Assembly: GCA_911728435.2 (NCBI GenBank)
Contig: OU452202.1
Location: 19,447,135 to 19,511,134 of the forward strand
Origin: Apoderus coryli
Taxonomy: Eukaryota; Arthropoda; Insecta; Coleoptera; Attelabidae
Direction: 5' to 3'
Length of the DNA stretch: 64,000 bases
Positions 24,401 to 36,400 of the stretch are shown in pieces (within the stretch, counting starts at the first letter, position 1; each line of letters begins with the position of its first letter). The translations under genes and the position numbers were made by a program. A model generated the notes under the pieces. That model was given only the letters and a program-made list of their open reading frames with translations. It did no database searches and was not told where the DNA came from.

Positions 24401-27400
24401 TATAAGTATTTTGTGGAGTAGATGTCGTTTTATTTATATAATAAAATAATACATATTACACCTACAATAACAAAGAAATCCAAAAGAAACAATAACAATT
24501 ACTGTACAGCAGCCGTAAATTCTTGTAAGGTATAGAATGCGCCATCGGGTCAAAAAGAATTTTAATTTTCTTTTGAATTCAGTCTCAGAGTGGCAAGATT
24601 ATAACGCAAACTGTTTTTGAATATCGCTATCAGCTGAGTGACACTGCGCTTGAGACTTGTGATGTTGTCAGGGATCTTGGAGTTTACGTCGACACTGAAT
24701 TGTCATTTAATTATCATATTCAAAGTATTACCCGAGATGCACTACGCATGCTTGGCTTTTTGTTTCGTGTTACCAAAGATTTTAGTGATATTGAATCTGT
24801 AACCAATTTGTATTGTGCTCTGGTAAGATCTAAGTTTAAGTACGCATCTCTAATATGGTCTCCCATTTACCAATCTCATGTAGGACACATTGAATACATA
24901 CAGCGCAAATTCCTTAAATATTTAGCGTTTAAAATTGACGGTAGATTCCCATGTACAGGATTCGATCATAGAGCACTGCTCGATCGCTTTCAAATGGTTT
25001 CGCTGGCTGCTCACAGAGTGTATGCCGGACAACTCTTTCTGTTTAAGATTATAAATAGCTTGGTAGACTGCTCAAATCTACTCCGATCGTTAAATTTTAA
25101 CATACCGCGCCCCTCTGCGAGGAATAGCAGACTATTTCACGTTCCTGTTTTTCGTACTAATTATGAATCCAAAGCACCACTACTTCGAGCATGCCAAACA
25201 TGTAACATAGAAGGATTTAGTCAAGAAATTAACTATTTCAATAAACCTGTAAGATCTTTCTGCGCTCAATTGTCTCAATTCCTGCAAAATCTGGCCATCT
25301 GATGTGTGTGCGTATTTTGTTTTGTAGGATTATAAATTAGTTTATTATTATAGTAGCTTATTTATTTAGTTATATTGTCTTGTAATTCGGTCTGTATCCT
25401 GTTAGACAATAAAGAATATTATTATTATAACAATAGCGACCAGAATACTTTGGCGATTTTTTAAAAAATTCGTGTCTTGAGCGAGGTAGATGCAATTCAT
25501 TTCTTCCTCCAGTAAAGTAATTGGGATTATCTAATAATACGAACGTACATTCAACGTTCATCCGTAATACAAACGACAGATAGCTTTTCGGGGCTTATCG
25601 AATACTTTTTAAGCTATTTAACGCGGTGCCAAAAAATTTCCTTCTTTATTTGTATCTGTCTTTCCCATGGGCCCTGTGACTTTAAAATTTAAACCTGGCA
25701 ACCCTAATTTTGTATTATGATTAAGTTAAGTTTTACGTACTTTTAGAACAAATAATAAATTATTATATTCTAACATTCTCCTTGATAGCGATCGCTAAGA
25801 TAACTTTAGTAGTTCTCAAGAAAAATCACCCCTAATGCATATTTGAACCATTAAAATTAGCGAAATAAAACTGCCACATACAATTATTAGAAATAACAAA
25901 TTACGACCTACTGGGTAAACACGACGCGAAAGCTTTATCTAACCCTATTTCCTCTATTGCGAAATCTCTCTTTGATGCGGATTAGAGTTATTTTGATATA
26001 AATACCTCCAATCGCGATATTACCTTCACGCATTGTGTGGTGTATGCTGTTATGAAGGGTGAATAGAAACCTGTTTATTTGATTTTCCAGCAACTTACAC
26101 AACATTTATAAATGCGATTTTAAGGTCAACACCATTTCTTTGATGTAGAAAATAAGAAATAAGGCGAAAAATGATATTTATCAAGAAAATGGTTACACGT
26201 GATTCATCCTGTATAATATATAATAACGTGCCGATGAAATTTCCAATTCATAAAGTTGTCCGTTACAAAAAGTTTATCCAGAAATTATTATGCCTTCCCA
26301 ACTTTTCCTAATTTATGATGGCTGGAATAGGAATGCAATGTAGGGGCCAATTATTTAACTAAGCGGAATTTTGCTTTCTATATAAGTTATTAAAGTGGTT
26401 GTTTTTCGACAAATTTTTGGTCTAACATTATTCACGAAAAATAAAAGAATCAAAATAAAAAATTGGTTTGGAATTAATGGGATAAAAAGTTTCAATTAAA
26501 TTGTATCCACTAATTTCAGGTTATCAGGCATTTTGTTTCTCTTTCGAATCATGTTACTGTTTCCTTTTTTCTGAAATTTGTTTAAACAAATATTCATAAG
26601 AATAAATCACGAAGCATTAAAGGCACCCAAAAAATTCTTCAAGCATCTTCATGGACTAACAGTTTCTAAGAGCGAAAACTTGTTAAGAAACAAGGAAGCA
26701 TATTGTGATGAGATTGAAGATCATTCTCGAAAGATAACGAGTTAATAAGACTGGCATTTTACCAAGCAAATAATGAGAGAGGACAAACTGCGTTGGACAT
26801 GGATCTATGAGTATGAACAGCAATCAGCGTTATGGGACTTTCAAAACGAGCTAAATTCAACAAAAGTTAATCACGAGCATTTAAAAGCAATATGGTTGAG
26901 TATTTCCTTTACGTAGAAAAACCGATTTCAAGACTGGACACGCTATTAAATGGTTTACACCTGAAATTAGGCAAATGCGCGAAACACTTGCGCTATTGCG
27001 AGGACTGTCTACACAGTTTCCACAAATCGAAGGTATAAAAGACATGGTTCGCTCTTATCGTAACTCGTATAGATCTCATATTAAAATGGCAAAAAAAATG
27101 CGAACGATACTATTAGAACCATAATATTAGAACCATCTGCAATATAGATGGTTCTAATATTGCCAGGGCTACATGGGATATTATCAACAATAAAAGGAAT
27201 AGTTCTGCTACCCACCAATCATTAACAAATCTTACTGCTGATGATTTCAATACATATTTTACCAGTATTGCGGAAACTTTAACCCATGACTTATCCTCAA
27301 ATATCAGTCCACTGGATTTGTTGTCTATTGACATTCCTGGCAATTTTGAGTTTAATGAAATATATTTTATTGAGATGAGAGATATAATAAACTCTTTTAA

Positions 27401-30400
27401 AAATAAAAGCTCGAAAGACATTTTTGATTTGAATATCGTAATCATTAAATATATTAAGGACATAATAATTATACCATTGATAATATTTATTAATTTGGCG
27501 ATCTCAGTTGTCTGAAATTTAGCAAAATTATACCGTTATTCAAAAAAGGATCTCCAGATGAATTGAACAACTATCGCCCTATTTCTATAGTGCCTGTTCT
27601 AGTCAAAATTTTTGAAAAGATACTCTTTAAACAATTAGCAAACTATTTTGAAAGAAATAATTTATTTTCTCCGAAACAATTTGGATTTAGACCGAAACTT
27701 AACACCGTTTCAGCTATAGAAAACTTTATAAATAGCGTTATAACCACTTTTGAGAGTAGAAGGCTTGTGGGGGCTTCTTTTCTTGATTTAACAAAGGCGT
27801 TTGATTGCGTCTCACACGATATCTTGTTGGGTAAACTGGAGCGATACGGTATGAGTGCGAATTCGATTCGTTTGCTGAGTTCCTATCTCACTGGTAGGAA
27901 TGTTGTAACGATGTTTGAGTCAAAGTCTTCTCAGCCCTTGTTGAGCTCTTGTGGAGTCCCACAGGGCTCGGTGCTCGGACCTCTATTGTTTTTGATTTTC
28001 ATTAATGATTTACCGCTACATCTGCCATGCTCTGACCTGACATTGTTTGCAGACGATTCAACTATTGTCGATGTTGAACTGTCGAGTGATGTTCTGGCCT
28101 CAAGTATGATTAATTCACAGTCGAGGGCTGCTGACTGGTTTGCAGCTAACAATCTCTGTATGAATGCCAATAAAACAGCTACTAAAATATTTACATTACG
28201 TGAGACGGATGTTGCTGTTTCTGATGGTCTGATAAAGATTTTGGGTGTCACTTTGGACCAAAAGCTAACCTGGGCGGGTCATGTCGAGGTTACCATTGCC
28301 AAGTTGTCTAAGGTTGTGTTCATGTTGCGAAACTTGAAGGGTGAAGTCTCTTTTAATGTTTTGAAATCAGCATATTTTGGCCTTTTTCACAGTGTGGCTT
28401 CGCATATGCGTTGTCAATTTGGCGACACTCTTGTCATGCTAGTCGGGTATTCGCAATCCAAAGAAGAGTGGTTCGAATAATGACAGATTTAAAGTTTAGA
28501 GAGGATGTCAGACCTAAATATAAAGAATGTAAAATAATTACACTCTCGTGTCTCTATATCTACAATTCAATTATGTATGTGAAAAAAAATTACAATCTGT
28601 ACATAAGGCATGATGAAGTTCACAACCACAATACCAGAAACAAAAATGACATTCTTCCTGAATATATGAAGTTGGGTAGAAGCAGAAATTCTGTAAATTA
28701 TTATGGTCCTACATGCTATAATCATTTGCCAGATAGTTTGAAAACACTGAGCCTTGCATTGTTCAAAAATAGATTAAAAAACTACTTAATTGACAAGGCT
28801 TTTTACTCCATTGATGAATTCCTCAGCACTGACTTTCTGTTTTGATTAAGTTATATACATTTCTATGTTTTATGTTGTGTTATGTAATATTTTAGTATTT
28901 AATATGACTTGTGTAAACCTTTTTTGGTAATGACATGTAATGACAATAAATAAAAAAAAAATAAATGGTTGCCCACGCTTTGGAGGCGTATTTTGATGGA
29001 TTGGAATCCGTATCTGGGAGCAAAAATTGTCATGTTTTAAAAATTAAGGAAGGGATTAGGTAGGTAATTCAGTATTTTGATGATGAAATATTACATAATC
29101 AGCTCAAAAACTGAGTTCAAATATCAGCATATTCAACTTAATAGCAAAAATGTTAGTAGGGTTTTAAAAATTAATAATGGGATCTAATCCCATGCATAAA
29201 ATTAATAATATTCGCCATCAACTTATATATTCATATTTTTACATCAAATTAATTCGATATCCAGATAAAAGATCAAAGACGAACTTTCATTCTGCTTTAT
29301 ATAATAAGGTATAGCATAAAGTTATAATCTGTTTTACTTTAAATGCTGTTCAAATTTAATATTTAGCATTAATAACGATAATACTATACAGGATATATAG
29401 TAAATATGAGAGATTTCGATAAATCGAGTTGTTATTGACATTGACACATTTACATACAATTTAAGTGTAAGATTATGTTGTTGAAATGAATGAATGAAAC
29501 ATGGTTGAAATAAACTAAAACTGGTATTCCTACTTAGTAACCGTACTTCGTATAAGCTACAACTATACCAATGCAAACATTTAAAATGCGAAAAACACTT
29601 ATACCAACATTCAGTGTTTATTTATATGTTTTTCTCACCTAGATTTTGGCCTGAACTATTTTTATAATAAAAATAATATGTGTTTAGGTGAAATTGAAAA
29701 AAAGTAAACTTTATTTGTATTACTTTTTATGTTTCAAAAGCGGAAAAGTAAACATATAGTGCGAAAAATTAGTTTTCATCAAGTTTATACAGGTTCATTC
29801 AAATTGGGGGTACCTAATGATACAGGGTGTCCCGAAATTAACTTAAAATAATTTAAGGGGACATGCTACAAGCGAAAATAAGATTTGTTTTTTCATATGA
29901 ACATATATCGCAAAATGCTGTTGTTGTTCCTGACGATGGGTTTTTAGTAATATTTCCGAAACTCATCTCGATATCAAAATGACATTTGGCACACTAAATA
30001 ATAGGGCTTGCAAGTTGAAATAAACATGCATTAAATGGTTGCCATGCGGCAGATTTCGGATCAAATACGTAGGCTACAAAATTGCTAAACATACAAATGA
30101 AACTGTGTTATTTTTAATCACTTGGGTGTCCTGTTTAAGACGAAAAAGGAAAAACTTGGATATTGCAAATCGAAATTTGATAGATTTATCCGATGATCTG
30201 CGTCAGCATGTATAAATTTGAATCACCTAGCCGCGATAGATTATTTGAAAGTAGTTTTTTTTTCAGTTATGTCATCGTCATCAAAAACATACATCTTCTT
30301 AATATTTGTATTTATATTTGTATACATTTGTTCATTTCAGGATGATAGTTTTCCAATCAATTATTGAATATAGTGGTAATTTTAGGATAGTGCTTTCAGG

Positions 30401-33400
30401 TTAAGTAAAAAGTAGCTTCATAGCTAAACTTCGCCTTGTGATTGAGGAGAAGTTCATTGAGATATTTTAAATCTCAGTGCAGAAGATCTTTCCTTTTATG
30501 TATCATCTAAAGTTTGTACACACTGCTCAATCAATAATGACTATTATTATTATTATAAATAAAAAATGACGCTACTTTACGGACACCATGTATATAAACG
30601 AGTCAATACATACCGGGTATTCCATTAAGGGTGGTCAGGTAGCATATCTCAGGAAATAATAGTCGTAGGACAATGGAAAAAAAATTCTTTTAGGGAAATT
30701 CACCATGGGAAATCGCTGGAAATAGTTTTTTAGTTCCTAACTATACCGCTAGGGGGCGTAATAGATACAGTAATGCGAAAAATGCATTTTTATTGAAAAT
30801 TTCGCAATATAAGTTAGAAAAACAATACTACCACAGTAATGCTACTGAGATTCGGCATCTTTTTGGTGTATCACGGAAGGACGAAATTTTACCTATGATA
30901 ATGTCTATAACTTTGGATTGGCTTAACCGAATTTATCAATCTAATTTTTGTTTAAGAAATCAAGCCTTGCTGATGAAAAAAAAATATTTTAAATCATAAT
31001 TGTTTTTGGGGCTCCGCTAGATCGCGATATTTGCATCACCTAAGGTTTTTTTGATTTTTCTTTAAAAACTTAAATGGAATGATACAAATATTTTAGCAAA
31101 AATGAAAAGTAAATTGAATTTGCAACAAAAAAGTCCAAAACTGCACAGGAAAATCTTTATTCGTTTGAGAGTTATGGCCAAAAGAATGTTGTTCACCAAA
31201 ATTCGTTGAAAAATCATGTATCTTTAATTTTCCGGGATCAAGAATGCCATGGGAAATAAAGAAATAGGTTTAAAATTTATTAAACTGATAGTTTAACAAA
31301 TAAAAATAATGAAAAATCCATTAAAATTACCAAAATGCAGAGCTTTCATAAAATTTGTTAAAAGAGGTAGATCTTGGTACCACGTCAATTTCTAAATGCC
31401 TCGTACGAAGAAAACTAGATCGATCTAACCTCTAGAGATTATGATTATGAACGACAATGACCAATCCTACCAGGCAGCGTAAACGTGGAACGCGGTTCTC
31501 CATTTTCGCCATTCGAGTCTCTAAAATTCTAGCACCGTGTGCTAGGACATCCTCTATAGCAATGCACAAAACTAAAAGGCAACCTTACTACTTTTCGTTT
31601 TAAAAATCATATTAGCTACTTCAATTTTATGATTATGAGATTCTTGAATTGAATTCTTGATTTCTTCGACAGCAGATTTAACGTAACCATATTTGCAGCT
31701 TTTACCAACTTCGGTGTCGTCCCGCAAATGGCTATATCCTCATCAGTTTCCATTTTAATCATTTTTCAAGCACACTATTTACGAGAAATAACTTAATTAA
31801 AATTGATAACTGCTGTTTGGTACTTGTTATCAACATATTGTTGCAAGTTTCTTGTTGCACATTCGAGACTCCTATGCATGGTTGCTGATCAAATTCCATA
31901 GTCGTCCGGGAAAGTTTTAACAATATACTATTCGCTGCATTGGTATGTTTTTGATTTTTCTTTTCAGGTAGAGCAATTCACAGTGCTCTGGATTTTGTTT
32001 ATAGTAATCGTAGCTGGAAATGTAGGCGTTTTATGCACCCTATTATTTGGCCGGTCAAGGAAAAGCCGAATGAACTTTTTTATATCGAATTTAGCGCTCG
32101 CAGGTTTGTGATTGTTATTACTTATATACTTTTATGATTGTTTAGTCTATACTTGTTAATTAAACTGTTGTATTATTCATTGTTATTTTGTATGTTTCAC
32201 AGATCTGTCTGTTGGTTTAATTAGTGTACTTACAGACATTGTTTGGAGAATTACGGTTAGTTGGAATGCCGGTAATTTAGCATGCAAAATTATACGGTTT
32301 CTCCAGGTACGTAAATATTATTTCTACTACTCATGCATATCTTTGTTTCGTTCATCTAGCTTTGCAATTCCTTCACGAAATAGTGTTTCTACTCGACTAT
32401 TAAGGTTTTTTTTTTATATTTCGTATCATTTGATTCAAGCTAGTGCAATTTAATGCATTTGTCGTAATAAAATAATACCTTTTCGTTCATTTCCGCAATT
32501 GAGAGATTTCCTTGTCGTAGACAAAATATAAATTAAGCCGATACATCCAACCTTTTTCAGAATGTACCTACATTCTCATTGAGTAACGATGTATTCATGT
32601 CTGGTTCATTGCCTCTAAGCAACGCCTAAACTCCTCAGGATCCTTGAACACTACTTGCATTTTGTTAACAAATTTTTCAGATAGTTAATTGAGCTAAACC
32701 TGTTGAGCTTTTATCCAAAATTTCTTCGTTGCTTTCTCCGAACAAATAGAAAAAACTTATAAAGCTGACTATCGTCAGCACGCATCATCTATTGGAAACG
32801 AATCAAGCGAAGAATCGAAGGGCGACTCAATGTGTGTGATATGACTTATTCTAGGCAAAGGGAGTTCTGAAGGGCACCTTAGAGAATCAGGGTTCTCTTA
32901 CTAGGAAGTGCATGCAATATTTAAAATTAAACATATTTTTAGGTAGTCGTAACTTATGCATCTACATATGTATTAGTGGCCCTAAGTATTGATCGATATG
33001 ATGCAATCAGACATCCTATGAAGTTTTCTGGAAGTTGTAAGTTTCAACTTTGATTCCAACAGATTTTTTGTATGTCTATTTGTTTTATTTTTAAGGGAAA
33101 CGAGCTAAAAGCCTCATTATCACAGCCTGGTTATTCAGCTTATTATTTTCAATGCCAATTTTGATTCTATATGAAGAAAAAGTAATTCAAGGTAATACGA
33201 AAATTAGAAATAAAAATATTTTGTGTATGTAAATAAACAAAATTCAAAATATAGCGTCATTTAAATTTGAATACGATCTGCACGTTGTGTTACAGGTCAA
33301 GTGCAATGTTGGATTGAATTCGATGACCAATGGCAATGGAAATTGTACATGAGTCTAGTGTCAGTCACACTATTTGTACTTCCTGCCCTTATTATAACAA

Positions 33401-36400
33401 CATGCTATGCTATAATTATCGTTACAATTTGGACGAAAAGTACTACGGCAAGTTTCACAAAACAAAGTAGCAGGAAAGAAAATAGTGATCGACGGATTGG
33501 TAAGAGAGAAAGCTGCCTAATCTTCTGGATATTTTATTTGTATTTATGTTTCAATTGAAAACAGAACTACATTTCTTTTTTAAGGGTCTGACAATTCCAA
33601 GAGGGCATCTTCAAGAGGACTGATACCACGGGCGAAAATTAAAACTGTAAAAATAACTTTTGTTATAGTCAGTGGTGAGTAAAGTATAATTTTGTAAATG
33701 ACTATCAACAATGAAGGAATAAAGAATGTCTTTTCCCTTCCCTTTCGAAATAACAATCAGTGAAAATCAAAGCTATATATCGGATGATTTTAGAGCTCAG
33801 AAAATGACGTGATTCTTTTTGGCGGTTTATTTTAGTTCTCCAAATACTTCTGGCAAATATGCCGTTGCTGCCTTTCAGAAATATTAACGTTTTACTTTGC
33901 TGTTATAACAAGGCGGCAAGGTTTTTCCGTAGATACAGGCGACCATAAGATTAGAAGTGCTTCGTTCGCGAACAACTTTTGTTGGATTTATATGATAGAG
34001 GATTGTTGTATACTATGGTATGCATACGCTTAACAATTAGATCCATCTGGTTCGTCGCCTGTCACGATCTTAAAGGTGTGTTTAGGATTCTCTTCTTCTT
34101 ATTGTGCCCCGTTAGGTCTGCCTGACGTTGCCAATCACGATAGCGAGCTGATCCCTGTCTTCAGCCACTCTAAACAATTGTTCGACGCTATGCATGCCTG
34201 TCCATTCCCGGATGTTTTTTAACCAAAAGATTTGTCTTCTTCCTACGCGCCTGCAACCTTCTTTTTGCCCTTCAACATGGCCGAGGTATGCCAGTTTTCG
34301 GCAATTAACTGTTGTTAAAAGTTCACGAACTATATTTGCCCTAGCTACGATCTCTTCATTTCTTTGCAAAGCAACCCATAGCATTCGTCTATGTAACCAC
34401 ATTTCAAATCCTCTAGACGGCAGCACAGACCAAATGTAACATTTAATCATTCTTTCTCTCAGCTTTAGGTTCAGGCTGTCCTTACAAAACAGTGATCTCA
34501 TCTTCTGGAACGTTGTACGGGCCGATTCAATCCTGCATCTAATTTCCTTAACCGGGTCGAGTTGAGCGGTGATGTAGCATCCGCGGTATTTAAAATTGGA
34601 TACTCTCTGAATGTTCTGTCCATTTATCTGTAGTGACGTGTTAAGGTACGGCTGACGGCTAAAGAGCATAAACCTAGTATTAGCAACATTTATATTCAGT
34701 CCCATTTCTTCTCCCACTGCACTAACAGAATTTATGAGATTTTGGAGACCTTGAAGATCATCGCATAAAAGAGCCGTATTGAATGGTGTTGATCAGCTCG
34801 CCCTTGAGTTTGACCACGAATTATTTTTCATTTAAAGACTATAGGTTGAATTAACAGTGGAGATAGGACACATCTTTGTTGAACGCCTCGTTGGATTTGA
34901 CGTTCATCTGTAAATCTTCTATTGACTCGAACGGCTGCTTTCTTTATACGTAAATCTTTTCCATCAACACCAGTGTTTAGGATTACCGCGATTGAATTTT
35001 TAGGGGGCACTGCGAGTTAGCTGCACTTGCCTAATCCGTAAGTTAATATTAACTGAAAGTTAAATCTTGTTGGCACTTTTTCCCAATAACTCCGAAATTT
35101 GGTATTTGAGAGTCCTTGGGTGTGACAAATTCAGAGCTTATTTTACTTCGGATGTTGTAGAAGGTGCCAAAATTCCCAATGACAAAGATTAATGTCCACA
35201 TTGTGTACATTAATCAATGTCATTGGTAATTTTAGCACGCTCTACAATAACACGATAAACAAAGATTCCATTTTTTATGGGACACCCAATATTCGATGCA
35301 TAAGTTTTCATTGATTGTTCTGTTAAATTTATAACTATACCTATTTTGTTATATTGCTGTTGTAGTTTTCATCATATGCTGGAGCCCATACATCGTGTTC
35401 GATTTAATGCAAGTGTTTGGTTACATTCCAAAAACACAAACAAATGTTGCTATAGCAACATTTATTCAAAGTCTGGCACCTCTAAATTCAGCTGCAAACC
35501 CGATTATATATTGTATATTTTCAACGCATTTTTGCCAATTGTTACGGTAAAAATATTATTTTATTATAAAATACCTAGATATAGTCTTAGTTATGTGAAA
35601 ATCAAAATAAATAAAAAAACAACAACAATTTTACTGGAAACTTGGGACAATCGTTAGCCTAAGCCTCCTCAGGAAATTACTCCACTTTTACATGAATTTC
35701 TACTATATAATAATAATATGTAATAATAATTAGAATAATTGAAATCTAACATTTATAATGTAGCGGGCAAACGGTACTTACTCTTATTTTAGAGTTTACC
35801 ATTATACATATTTAATACGTAAAATACAAAGGCAAAAGGACTACACCAAGACATAATAACGATAGCAGAATTATAGACATTTGCGCCCTCTACACAGAAG
35901 AGGCTACACCACTACTGTGGGTGTGGGTGGTGGGGAAATTTGTCTAGGTAAGTCATAGTCTAATAAATAATATAATAGTCCCCGCACTATAAGTAAATTC
36001 TTTGTTATATTGCGATCTAAAGGGTGAGATAAAAGATAAAAGGAGAGTAGCGAATGAGTGAAAACTTGCTTTGCTGTTGTTTAAGTCCCTACGCATACTT
36101 ATGTTCCAGTGGGGACTAGTATATTATTTATTAGACTATGGGTAAGTTTAGCCGGACCTGACGGTGGCCCATCTAGGTTGAAGAATGAATGTTGCGTGAA
36201 GTATAATGATAGTGAGTGCAGTATGGCCCTGAAATGACACAATAAGCCTTTCAAGGCTGAAGTACGCTATTCGTACACGCCGGGGGCTAGAATTAGAGCG
36301 AACCGAGGTGTGCGAGTGGAGGACCAGAAAGATGACAAAAAAAAGTTTAGCTTCCCTAGTTAAATGAGTTGCGGGCCGCCACTGTCCAGAAAGCATACAA

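Noticed and set aside
27113..27463. Minus-strand 116-residue frame with membrane-like text
   Set aside because: It is the opposite strand of the LINE pre-RT region; its hydrophobicity reflects AT-rich antisense.
33301..33558. Separate small plus-strand gene
   Set aside because: It is exon 6 of the CCAP receptor read through into its intron.
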